Origin: Bryobacteraceae bacterium
Lineage (GTDB): Bacteria; Acidobacteriota; Terriglobia; Bryobacterales; Bryobacteraceae
Direction: 5' to 3'
DNA length: 8,049 bases
Assembly: GCA_030044325.1 (NCBI GenBank)
Contig: JASHWA010000423.1
Location: forward strand, 1-8,049
The position numbers and the translations under genes were made by a program. The notes beneath the pieces were generated by a model. That model worked only from the letters and a program-made list of their open reading frames with translations, was not told the DNA's origin and ran no database searches. The first letter of the stretch is position 1. Each line of letters begins with the position of its first letter. Shown here in pieces: positions 1-6,831 of this stretch.

Positions 1-557
1 AACCCTACACGGCGTTGAATACGGCTGCGCCGGTAGCCGACGGAGCGGCCGAAATCGGAGTCCAATGGGGCGTCTTGCTGGTGGATCTGGGCGCGATCGC
101 AGGTCTGGCTTCCGTGATGCTCGTGATGCTGCTGGGGCAGTCTCGCGTGCTGTACACGATGTCGCACGACGGCTTGCTATGGAGCTGGGTAAGCAAAATT
201 CACCCGCGCTTCAGGACCCCCTATCTGACCTCCATTGTGGTGGGCGTTTTCGTCGCATTTCTGGCCGCTTTTTTTCCGATCGTGTTCCTGGCGAAGCTGG
301 TAAGCCTGGGAACGCTGCTGGCATTCACCATCGTGTGCCTGGGGGTTTGGGTCCTACGCGTCAGGAGTCCCGAAATCCCGCGCCCGTTCCGCACGCCCTG
401 GGTCCCCCTGGTGCCGATTCTGGGAATCGTAGTCTCCCTCGCGCTGATGCTGTCGCTCGATATGCCCGCCTGGATCGGGTTCGGAAGCTGGCTGATCCTG
501 GGCCTGGTGATTTATTTCAGCTACAGCCGCAGGCACAGTGCGGTTCAGCGGAAGCAT

Positions 558-563
<6 letters not shown>
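1..563 (+). CDS. APC-family amino acid permease, C-terminal part (5' end outside window)
   Basis: The reading frame is open from the left edge, so this is the last ~187 residues of a longer protein; APC permeases are usually 450-500 residues with 12 membrane segments. The visible part holds about five hydrophobic segments: roughly positions 75-150, 220-290, 295-360, 405-460 and 470-525. The stretch GQSRVLYTMSHDGLLW (about 138-185) matches the conserved loop after TM8 in the basic amino acid/polyamine branch of the APC superfamily (YfnA-like). The tail YSRRHSAVQRKHW is a typical short basic cytoplasmic end. The expected role is proton-coupled uptake or exchange of amino acids at the inner membrane; the substrate cannot be told from this fragment. 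A TTG at 15-17 could be mistaken for a start but lies inside the gene. The amber stop (561-563) lies inside the opposing tRNA-Arg gene. Family call is strong, subfamily call moderate. Confidence 0.88.
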
Positions 564-634
<71 letters not shown>

Positions 635-661
635 GCTCAACAAGAATGGTAACAGCGCAAC

Positions 662-673
662 GCGCGGCCGCGC
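662..673. repeat. 12-bp perfect palindrome next to a -10-like box
   Basis: GCGCGGCCGCGC is a perfect palindrome lying directly upstream of the TATACT box at 674-679, where the promoter spacer would be. It could be an operator, or simply a chance GC-only palindrome in GC-rich DNA. It has no T tract, so it is not a terminator. Confidence 0.3.
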
Positions 674-679
674 TATACT
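674..679 (+). promoter_or_regulatory. Possible -10 box (TATACT) for the coiled-coil gene
   Basis: TATACT matches the bacterial -10 consensus at five of six positions and is AT-rich within a very GC-rich stretch. Transcription would start near 686, only about five bases before the ATG at 691, so the message would be nearly leaderless. No good -35 hexamer is found 16-19 bases upstream, which weakens the call. Confidence 0.35.
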
Positions 680-690
680 CAAGTCGTCGC

Positions 691-948
691 ATGGATCACA
701 CAGCCTATATCGTCGCGGCGCTTGCCAACGTGCCGACGATCATCACCGTGCTGATCGGGATACTTCTCAATAACGGACGTCTGAACGACACGAACTCGCG
801 TATCGCGGCGATCGAGGGCCGCATGAACGCCTTTGACCAGAAGCTTAACAACATCGACACTAAGCTCGACACTCGCTTCGACATCCTGATCGGAAAAATC
901 GACGAAATCGACAATCGGCTGACGCGCCTCGAATCGCAGCGGCACTGA
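691..948 (+). CDS. Small membrane-anchored coiled-coil protein, function unknown
   Basis: 85 residues from the ATG at 691; a longer open frame from 538 runs back through the tRNA and is not credible. Residues 6-27 (YIVAALANVPTIITVLIGILL) form one hydrophobic segment, probably a membrane anchor. Residues 31-81 form a regular amphipathic helix with hydrophobic core positions I38, I41, M45, F48, L52, I55, L59, F63, L66, I70, I73, L77 and L80. The 3-4 spacing is broken once, by two successive steps of four (55-59-63), as in a hendecad stutter. The rest is highly charged, so an oligomeric parallel coiled coil tethered to the membrane is likely. Similar short proteins ending in EIDNRLTRLE-type motifs are, to my recollection, common in soil bacteria with no known function. 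There is no Shine-Dalgarno sequence. It precedes the peptidase pair by 42 bases and could share a transcript with it. Confidence 0.72.
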   Translation: MDHTAYIVAALANVPTIITVLIGILLNNGRLNDTNSRIAAIEGRMNAFDQKLNNIDTKLDTRFDILIGKIDEIDNRLTRLESQRH

Positions 949-973
949 ACCGAGCATCCGCGTCCGCGGCGGT

Positions 974-984
974 GATAGCCTATC
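974..984. repeat. Inverted repeat GATAG-C-CTATC before the peptidase operon
   Basis: A perfect 5-1-5 inverted repeat lies 6 bases before the ATG at 991 and overlaps a weak -10-like TATCGT (981-986). A second short palindrome, CCGCGTCCGCGG, sits just upstream at 958-969. Together they fill most of the 42-base gap and could be operator sites for the operon, but arms this short also arise by chance. Confidence 0.25.
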
Positions 985-990
985 GTAATC

Positions 991-3900
991 ATGAGGCTGT
1001 TCGCCGCTTTTCTCGCTTCCGCCGGTCTGTTCGCGCAAGTTCCCACGCCTGAATCGGTGCTCGGACACAAGCCGGGCGATGATTTTTATCTGGCGACGTA
1101 CGACGAATCGCTCGTCTACTTCCAGAAACTCGCCGCGTCGAGCGACAAGCTCAAGCTGGTTCGCGCGGGCAAAACCACGGATGGCCGCGAGTGGTATTTC
1201 GCGATGATTTCCGCACCTCAAAATCTGCGCGACTTCGAAACATACCGCGACGCGGCGCGGCGTCTCGCGCTGGTCAAAGGCTTGAGCGACGCCGACGCGC
1301 ATGCGCTGGCGCACTCGGGAAAAGTGCTGGTGCACATCGACGGCGGGCTGCATGCGACCGAGGTCGCCGGGGCGCAGCATACCATTCAGCTCGCCTACAA
1401 CCTGGTAAGCGGGAACACGCCTGAAATCCGCAACATCCTCGATAACGTGATCCTGTACCTGTGGTTCTCGATCAACCCCGACGGGCAGAATATGGTCGCT
1501 CAATGGTACCGGCAGAATCTGAAAACTCCCTATGAAGTTTCGAATATGCCGGGGCTATGGCAGGAATATATCGGCCACGACAACAATCGCGACGGATATA
1601 TGAATAATATGATCGAATCGCAGGTGGTGACGAAATACGAATTGGAGTATTATCCGACCGTTTTCTACAATCACCACCAGACGGCGCCGTTTCCGGCGCG
1701 TATCTGGATTCCTCCCTTCGGCGATCCGGTATCTGCCGAAACCAATCCGCTGATGTGGCGCTGGATCAATAAATTCGGCATGTCGATGGCGGCGTACCTG
1801 GACGAGCACGACCTGCCCGGGGCGATGCATCGCGGGCGCTTCGACGACTGGTATCCCGGATTCATCGATCACGTCAATAATTTTCGAAATACGATTTCTT
1901 TTCTGACGGAAACGGCGCTTTATCACTATGCGACTCCGCATTTTTACACGATCGACGAATTTCCGCGGGATAAACAGGATTTGCACGCCGAAGTTTTTTA
2001 TCCCAGCCCCTGGAAAGGCGGCTGGTGGCGATTGTCCGACGCGTGCAACATGATGCTCGGCGCGTCCATGGCGGTGCTGGATACGGCGGCCAAGTATCGC
2101 GAGGAACTGCTGTACACGCGCTATCAGGCGGGAAAGGAGACCATCGAGAGGTTTCGGAAGGATCCTCCCTACGCCTACGTGATTCCAAACGAACAGCGCG
2201 ATCTGCCGACGGCGGAAATATTGGTCCAGAAGCTGGTCACCGACGGAATCGAGGTCGAGCGCGCCTCGGACAACTTCAAGACGAACGGCGTAACGTACAA
2301 AGCGGGGTCGTGGGTAGTGCTGATGGATCAACCGTTCGCGGCGCTGGTCAAGGAACTGTTTGAGACGCAGCACTATCCCGAGTTCCGCTCGACCGGCGCG
2401 CCCATTACGAATGAGCCCGGCGGACGTGGCGGAGGAGGTGGGAGTGGTCGCGGCGCGCAGGCCGCCGCTCCTGCGGCGGGTGGTGGTCGCGGAGGCGGCC
2501 GCGGCAACCCCGCGGCGGGCGGTGCTCCCGGCGCTGCCGCGCCAGCGACGCTTGCGCAGCTTCCTTACGATGTCACCGGGTGGACGCTGCCGATGCAGAT
2601 GGGCGTCGAAGTAGTCGAGGTTTCAGAACCCGTCACCGATGACGCGCGGCGCACGCTGAAACCAGTCGAGAAACTGGACTGGATCCCCGGCAAGGTGCAA
2701 GGCTCGGGACCCGTTTTCGCGTTTTCGCATAATTCCAACGCCGCGCTCAAAGCGGTCAACGACATTCTGGATGCGGGCGGCACGGTGGACTTCGGAAAAA
2801 ACGACGGGACGATCTATGCCACCGGCCGCGCCGCGCCGATTTTGCAGAAAAACGGCATCGATGCGAAATCGATGGCCGAAGCACCCGCGAGCTTTCCGGT
2901 AAAAAAGCCGCGCATCGCGATCTATGAGCCGTGGGCCGGAAATATCGACCAGGGATGGACGCGCTGGATTCTCGAACAATTCGATTTTCAATTCGTGCGC
3001 GTCCGCAACGCCGAGATTCAGGCGGGTCACCTGCGCGATCGTTACGACACGATCGTCATCGCGGAAATGAGCACGCGGCAGATCCTGGACGGCATGCAGC
3101 CGGGAACGGTTCCCGGCGAATACGCGGGCGGAATCGAAGAGGATGGCGCCGACGAGTTGCGCCAGTTTGTCGATCGCGGTGGAACACTGGTCACGCTCGG
3201 AAATGCGTCGATGTTCCCGATCGAGGAGTTCAAGATTCCGGTGGTGAACGCCCTTGCGGGATTGAGACCGGATCAGTTTTTCTGCTCGGGCACGCTGCTC
3301 CGAACTGAGATTAAGGACCCCGGCAATCCGATTGTCACCGGATTGCCGGAGAATCCGGCGGTGATGTTCGAGCGCAATGTGGCCTTCGACACGCGGCCTG
3401 GATTTCGCGGCAAAATTCTCGCGGCGTATCCGAAAGACCGCAGCCCGCTGCTGAGCGGATACCTGCTCGGCGCGGAGCGTATCGAAGGAAAAGCCGCGGC
3501 GCTGGACGTGAACTACGGAAGCGGTCACATTGTCATGATCGGCTTCCGCACGCAATGGCGCGGGCAGTCGCACGGCACCTACAAGTTTTTGTTTAACGCA
3601 CTGTACTACAATCCCTCGATGGCGCCCGAGGAATCCGCGTCAGCGGGGGGACGCGGCGGCGGTCGAGGACGCGGCGGAAATTCGCCGGAAGGGCAGTGGC
3701 GCGCGCAGGCCGAATCCCTCAAAGCGGGACTCGCCGCGCTGCTCGATCAGAATCGCGCGTATTTCACTGCCCGCGGTCCCCAGGCCGAGGAGGAGGGCAA
3801 AAAGCTCGAATCGATGCTCGACGCGTTTCAGCGGGACCGCATTCCCCTGCTCGATGATCTGCGCGCGCAGGTGGAGGACGCCGCTGCCGCGCGGCGCGAA

Positions 3901-4014
3901 GCCAATTACTCCTCGCAATTAAAGAAATTCGCCGTGGATTTGCGCGCAAAAGACTTGAGCGGCTCGAAATTAGAGGATGTGCTGGAGCAATACAGGCTGG
4001 CGGTGATTCCGTGA
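991..4014 (+). CDS. Secreted M14-family zinc carboxypeptidase with C-terminal amidotransferase-like domain, Gly/Arg-rich inserts and helical tail
   Basis: 1007 residues. Residues 1-15 (MRLFAAFLASAGLFA) form a short signal peptide, probably cut before Q16, so the enzyme is exported. The M14 domain spans about 20-380 with the full catalytic set in family order: H121 and E124 (HATE) and H228 or H229 (NHHQT) for zinc, R174 (WYRQN, after NPDG at 162-165), N199-R200 (DNNRDGY), and E307 (LTETALY) as general base. Residues ~470-520 are a Gly/Arg/Ala-rich insert absent from the neighbouring paralog. Residues ~638-872 (from RIAIYEPW) resemble a class I glutamine-amidotransferase/ThuA-like fold without an evident catalytic triad. 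A second Gly/Arg tract (886-896) leads into a charged helical tail to 1007, also missing from the paralog. Expected activity is removal of C-terminal residues from extracellular or periplasmic peptides; the real substrate is unknown. A GGTGA sits 15 bases before the ATG, too far for a normal ribosome site. Its TGA overlaps the next start. Confidence 0.93.
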   Translation: MRLFAAFLASAGLFAQVPTPESVLGHKPGDDFYLATYDESLVYFQKLAASSDKLKLVRAGKTTDGREWYFAMISAPQNLRDFETYRDAARRLALVKGLSDADAHALAHSGKVLVHIDGGLHATEVAGAQHTIQLAYNLVSGNTPEIRNILDNVILYLWFSINPDGQNMVAQWYRQNLKTPYEVSNMPGLWQEYIGHDNNRDGYMNNMIESQVVTKYELEYYPTVFYNHHQTAPFPARIWIPPFGDPVSAETNPLMWRWINKFGMSMAAYLDEHDLPGAMHRGRFDDWYPGFIDHVNNFRNTISFLTETALYHYATPHFYTIDEFPRDKQDLHAEVFYPSPWKGGWWRLSDACNMMLGASMAVLDTAAKYREELLYTRYQAGKETIERFRKDPPYAYVIPNEQRDLPTAEILVQKLVTDGIEVERASDNFKTNGVTYKAGSWVVLMDQPFAALVKELFETQHYPEFRSTGAPITNEPGGRGGGGGSGRGAQAAAPAAGGGRGGGRGNPAAGGAPGAAAPATLAQLPYDVTGWTLPMQMGVEVVEVSEPVTDDARRTLKPVEKLDWIPGKVQGSGPVFAFSHNSNAALKAVNDILDAGGTVDFGKNDGTIYATGRAAPILQKNGIDAKSMAEAPASFPVKKPRIAIYEPWAGNIDQGWTRWILEQFDFQFVRVRNAEIQAGHLRDRYDTIVIAEMSTRQILDGMQPGTVPGEYAGGIEEDGADELRQFVDRGGTLVTLGNASMFPIEEFKIPVVNALAGLRPDQFFCSGTLLRTEIKDPGNPIVTGLPENPAVMFERNVAFDTRPGFRGKILAAYPKDRSPLLSGYLLGAERIEGKAAALDVNYGSGHIVMIGFRTQWRGQSHGTYKFLFNALYYNPSMAPEESASAGGRGGGRGRGGNSPEGQWRAQAESLKAGLAALLDQNRAYFTARGPQAEEEGKKLESMLDAFQRDRIPLLDDLRAQVEDAAAARREANYSSQLKKFAVDLRAKDLSGSKLEDVLEQYRLAVIP
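2404..2550 (+). repeat. Gly/Arg/Ala low-complexity coding tract
   Basis: This stretch inside the first peptidase encodes runs such as GGRGGGGGSGRG and GGGRGGGRGN, built from imperfect repeats of GGN and CGN codons. It falls between the peptidase part and the conserved segment PYDVTGWTLP (from residue 525). The second peptidase goes straight from YPQLTQR to PYDVTGWTLP at the same place. It is therefore an insertion or expansion at a domain linker. The residues suggest a flexible, positively charged, disordered region; its role is unknown. Confidence 0.8.
3646..3678 (+). repeat. Second Gly/Arg-rich coding tract
   Basis: It encodes GGRGGGRGRGG (residues 886-896 of the first peptidase), immediately after the point where the paralogous second peptidase ends (NALYLE). 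It links the shared core to a helical C-terminal tail unique to the first copy. Confidence 0.7.
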
Positions 4015-6407
4015 AGACCATTTTTCTGCTCCTGGCCGCCAGCGCCATCGCCGCGGTGCCCACGCCCGAATCGGTGTTAGGCCATAAGCCGGGCGACGAT
4101 TTTTATCTGGCGACTTATGACGACGCTCTCAATTACTTCAAGAAAGTGGCGGCGTCGAGCAACCGCATCCGGCTGGTGGAAGTAGGCAAGACCACGCAGG
4201 GACGCGACTGGTACATCGCCTTCATCTCCAACCCCGAAAACCTCGCACAGCTCGAGCATTATAAGGACATGTCGCGGCGCCTGGCGGCGGCGCGCGGAAT
4301 CGAGGATGCCGCCGCGCGCCGGATGTCGCGCGAGATCAAGCCCATCATTCACATCGACGGCGGCCTGCACGCGACCGAAGTGGCCAACGCGCAGCACACC
4401 ATCCAGCTCGGTTATGATTTGGTCGCCCGCGAGGAAGCCGAATATCAGAATATTCGCGCGAATTTAATTGTCGAGTTGTGGTTTTCCATCAATCCGGACG
4501 GACAGAACGCGGTGGCGAACTGGTATCGGCAGAACCTGGGCACGCCTTACGAAATCAGCCCGTTGCCCTTTCTCTATCAGGAATACGTGGGGCACGACAA
4601 CAATCGCGACGGCTACATGTTGAACATGATCGAATCGCGCGTGGTCACCAAAGCGACGCTCGAAACCGAGCCGCTGGTGTTTTACACGCACCATCAATCG
4701 GCGCCGTTTCCGGGACGAATTTATCTGCCACCGTTCGCCGATCCGATTTCCGGGAATATGCACCCGCTCATGATTCGATGGCTGAATCTCATCGGCGCCA
4801 CCATCGCGCAGCATCTCGACCAGGAGGGCTTGCAGGGATCGATGCACCAGGAAAGCTTTGACGTCTGGTATCCCGGTTATCTCGATAATATCGGTAATTT
4901 TCGTCATACCATCTCTTTTTTCACCGAAACGGCTCTGTATAATTACGCCACGCCGCATTTTTACACCGTGAATGATTTTCCTGCACAACGGCAGGGTCTC
5001 GAAAACGAGCCGCTGTACGCCAGCCCGTGGAAGGGCGGGTGGTGGAGGCTTTCCGACGCCTGCAAGTACATGTACGGAGCGTCCATGGCGGTGCTCGATC
5101 TGGCGTCCCGCTATCACGAGCAGATGCAGTACAACAAATATCGCGCGGCGCGCGACACCATCGAGCATTTCGAGCAGGAGCCGCCCTACGCCTACATCAT
5201 TCCGCGCGAGCAGCATGACGCTCCCACCGCCGGATTGCTGATGGAAAAGCTGATGCTGAACGGAATCGAAGTGCACCAATCCACCCAACCCGATGCATGG
5301 GTCATTTTGATGAATCAGCCGTTCGCCGGCCTGGTGAAGGAGCTGTTCGAAGCTCAGAAATACCCGCAGTTGACCCAGCGGCCTTACGACGTCACCGGCT
5401 GGACGCTGCCCTACCAGATGGATGTGGAGGCCGAAGCGGTCACCACTCCGCTTTCGCCCGAGTTCACCAAGGGGCTCGAAAAGATTTCCTCAATCCAGGG
5501 ACTGACCGCGCCATTCAACCACGAAGCAAACGCGAGTCTGCGGGCGGTGAACCAGATTCTCAAGAACCACGGCTCGGTCAGCTTCGCCGGCGATGAAATT
5601 TCGGCTTCGAATCTCGATAAATCGAAATTGGAAGCGATCTTATCGGAAAATCATCTGAAATCCGTCGCGGCGAAGGAAACGGGTAACCCCGTGAAGCCTG
5701 CTCGAACCGGATTGTACCGCTCGTGGATGGCGAACATCGACGAGGGATGGACCCGTTGGATTCTGGAGCAGTTCGATTTTCCCTACACCAGTCTGTATAA
5801 CGCGGACATTCGCACCGGCCACCTGGCCGACCGTTTCGACGTGATCATCCTTCCCGATTCGAATGCGCGCGCGATTCTGGAGGGTCATCGTCCGGGCACG
5901 GTTCCGGAGCGCTACGCGGGCGGCATCGGGCCGGAGGGCGCCGACGCGCTGCGCGATTTCGTCAATGACGGAGGCACCCTGATCGCCTTCAATAACGCGT
6001 CGTTATTCGCCATCGATCAATTCAACCTGCCGGTGACCAACGCCGTCGCGGGGCTCCGGCCGGATCAGTTTTTCTGTTCCGGGTGCCTCCTGAAGGTTCA
6101 CGTCGAGGACCCCAAGAATCCGCTGACCGCGGGATTATCGGAAAATCCGATCGTAATGTTCGAAAGAAGCCCCGCCTTCGATACCAAGCCGGATTTTAAG
6201 GGTACCGTGCTCGCGCGGTATGCGCGGGAGCGCTCGCCGCTTGAAAGCGGATACTTGGCGGGGCCGGACCATCTTGAAGGAAAAGCGGCGGCAATCGATG
6301 CAAATTATGGAAAAGGTCACGTGATTTTACTCGGATTCCGCCCGCAGTGGCGCGGACAGTCGCATGGCGCCTACAAGTTCTTCTTCAACGCCCTGTATCT
6401 GGAGTAG
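4011..6407 (+). CDS. Secreted M14-family zinc carboxypeptidase with C-terminal amidotransferase-like domain (paralog of upstream gene)
   Basis: 798 residues from a GTG at 4011, whose GTGA overlaps the upstream TGA; GGTGA at 4002-4006, four bases before the start, is a plausible ribosome site. The start also yields a proper signal peptide (MKTIFLLLAASAIAA), cut near A15. The 22 residues V16-D37 are identical to V17-D38 of the upstream protein, and the two align along their whole shared length. The M14 catalytic residues are all present: H120/E123 (HATE), R173, N198-R199, H227 or H228, E306, with NPDG at 161-164. The C-terminal part (~565-795) again resembles a class I amidotransferase fold, with C689 conserved in DQFFCSG. 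It lacks both Gly/Arg tracts and the helical tail, so it represents the compact form. The overlap implies translational coupling and a matched supply of both enzymes. Specificity is unknown. Its last 23 bases overlap the opposing RHH gene. Confidence 0.93.
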   Translation: MKTIFLLLAASAIAAVPTPESVLGHKPGDDFYLATYDDALNYFKKVAASSNRIRLVEVGKTTQGRDWYIAFISNPENLAQLEHYKDMSRRLAAARGIEDAAARRMSREIKPIIHIDGGLHATEVANAQHTIQLGYDLVAREEAEYQNIRANLIVELWFSINPDGQNAVANWYRQNLGTPYEISPLPFLYQEYVGHDNNRDGYMLNMIESRVVTKATLETEPLVFYTHHQSAPFPGRIYLPPFADPISGNMHPLMIRWLNLIGATIAQHLDQEGLQGSMHQESFDVWYPGYLDNIGNFRHTISFFTETALYNYATPHFYTVNDFPAQRQGLENEPLYASPWKGGWWRLSDACKYMYGASMAVLDLASRYHEQMQYNKYRAARDTIEHFEQEPPYAYIIPREQHDAPTAGLLMEKLMLNGIEVHQSTQPDAWVILMNQPFAGLVKELFEAQKYPQLTQRPYDVTGWTLPYQMDVEAEAVTTPLSPEFTKGLEKISSIQGLTAPFNHEANASLRAVNQILKNHGSVSFAGDEISASNLDKSKLEAILSENHLKSVAAKETGNPVKPARTGLYRSWMANIDEGWTRWILEQFDFPYTSLYNADIRTGHLADRFDVIILPDSNARAILEGHRPGTVPERYAGGIGPEGADALRDFVNDGGTLIAFNNASLFAIDQFNLPVTNAVAGLRPDQFFCSGCLLKVHVEDPKNPLTAGLSENPIVMFERSPAFDTKPDFKGTVLARYARERSPLESGYLAGPDHLEGKAAAIDANYGKGHVILLGFRPQWRGQSHGAYKFFFNALYLE

Positions 6408-6630
6408 GCGTTTCGCGAATGCGCGCCAGCTTTTCGTGAATCGCTTCCAGCAGCCACATGTGTCGCGGAATCCGGTACGGCCGCCGTCTGAGCGCTTCAT
6501 CGATTTCGTTTAACATCGGAACCGGAACCCGCAGCGACACGGTGACGGTCCCGCTTTTTTCATCGCGTGACACCTTCGCCTGGCGGGAGCTGGTTTTTTT
6601 TGTGCTGGGCTCAGTTCTTTTCCGCATCAT
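6385..6630 (-). CDS. Small ribbon-helix-helix (Arc/CopG-like) DNA-binding protein
   Basis: 81 residues from the ATG at 6630; ATG 6627 is equally possible, and a TTG at 6642 would add four residues but lies upstream of the likely transcription start. After a basic, disordered N-terminus (RKRTEPSTKKTSSRQAK) comes a predicted beta strand (GTVTVSLRVP), a first helix (PMLNEIDEALRRR), a turn (PYRIPR) and a second helix (HMWLLEAIHEKLARI). This is the order and size of a ribbon-helix-helix fold, which binds DNA as a dimer through the paired strands. Such proteins are repressors or antitoxins. No toxin gene adjoins it, so an orphan regulator is more likely. It is divergent to the response regulator, with about 200 bases between the starts, and its promoter region carries inverted repeats, which fits autoregulation. 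No Shine-Dalgarno is visible. Its last seven codons overlap the end of the second peptidase. Confidence 0.75.
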   Translation of the reverse strand: MMRKRTEPSTKKTSSRQAKVSRDEKSGTVTVSLRVPVPMLNEIDEALRRRPYRIPRHMWLLEAIHEKLARIRETPTPDTGR

Positions 6631-6660
6631 CGGCAATTGCAAGTGATAACATACTTGCCG
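6631..6660. promoter_or_regulatory. Nested inverted repeats, candidate operator of the RHH gene
   Basis: Three symmetric elements are packed into 30 bases: CGGCAA (6631-6636) pairs with TTGCCG (6655-6660), GCAAGT (6639-6644) pairs with ACTTGC (6653-6658), and GCAATTGC (6633-6640) is itself a palindrome. They lie directly before the RHH ATG and cover its presumed -10 box. RHH repressors bind short paired sites in exactly this position. The function is inferred. Confidence 0.45.
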
Positions 6661-6677
6661 CCTGTCCTGTTCCGCAA
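6648..6677 (-). promoter_or_regulatory. Possible promoter of the RHH gene
   Basis: On the minus strand, TTGCGG (6672-6677) and TATGTT (6648-6653) are separated by 18 bases, giving three and four consensus matches to -35 and -10. Transcription would start near 6641, about 11 bases before the ATG. The -10 box sits between the arms of the inverted repeat at 6639-6658. Confidence 0.35.
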
Positions 6678-6708
6678 GACGGCCCCAAGAGATGTCCGCC
6701 TAACGCCG

Positions 6709-6730
6709 TATCCGTGATATGCTGGATATC
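6709..6730. repeat. Overlapping short inverted repeats upstream of the response regulator
   Basis: TATCC (6709-6713) pairs with GGATA (6724-6728), and GATAT (6716-6720) pairs with ATATC (6726-6730). The pair lies about 45 bases upstream of a TATAAT box in a comparatively AT-rich intergenic stretch, a position suited to an activator or repressor site. The arms are only five bases, so support is weak. Confidence 0.25.
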
Positions 6731-6773
6731 AAATGGATGTCTATGGCTGCTATCAGACTGAAAAACCGGCATT

Positions 6774-6779
6774 TATAAT
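6774..6779 (+). promoter_or_regulatory. Possible -10 box (TATAAT) for the response regulator
   Basis: This is a perfect consensus -10 hexamer in the intergenic region, with a leader of about 46 bases to the ATG at 6832. No recognisable -35 hexamer or extended -10 TG is present, so the promoter may depend on an activator or the match may be chance. Confidence 0.4.
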
Positions 6780-6831
6780 TCCTGTTCCATTCCTCTTCCT
6801 GAACTGTCTAACTGCACGCGGGTGACCAAAC

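Noticed and set aside
958..969. Intrinsic terminator between the coiled-coil gene and the peptidase operon.
   Set aside because: CCGCGTCCGCGG has only a two-base centre and no T tract; it is at best a small palindrome.
679..1503. Long minus-strand open frame (274 codons) over the coiled-coil gene and first peptidase start; similar antisense frames at 1555-2373, 2623-3573 and 4464-5288.
   Set aside because: They mirror the codon bias of the genes on the other strand, have arginine-rich compositions without recognisable domains, and lie wholly or mostly inside well-supported coding regions.
6385..6642. Antitoxin of a toxin-antitoxin pair.
   Set aside because: The protein fold fits an antitoxin, but no small toxin gene lies on either side; the neighbours are a peptidase and a response regulator.
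6458..6761. Two plus-strand open frames (6458-6646 and 6567-6761).
   Set aside because: They are antisense to the RHH gene or run into the regulatory region, and show no domain or ribosome site.
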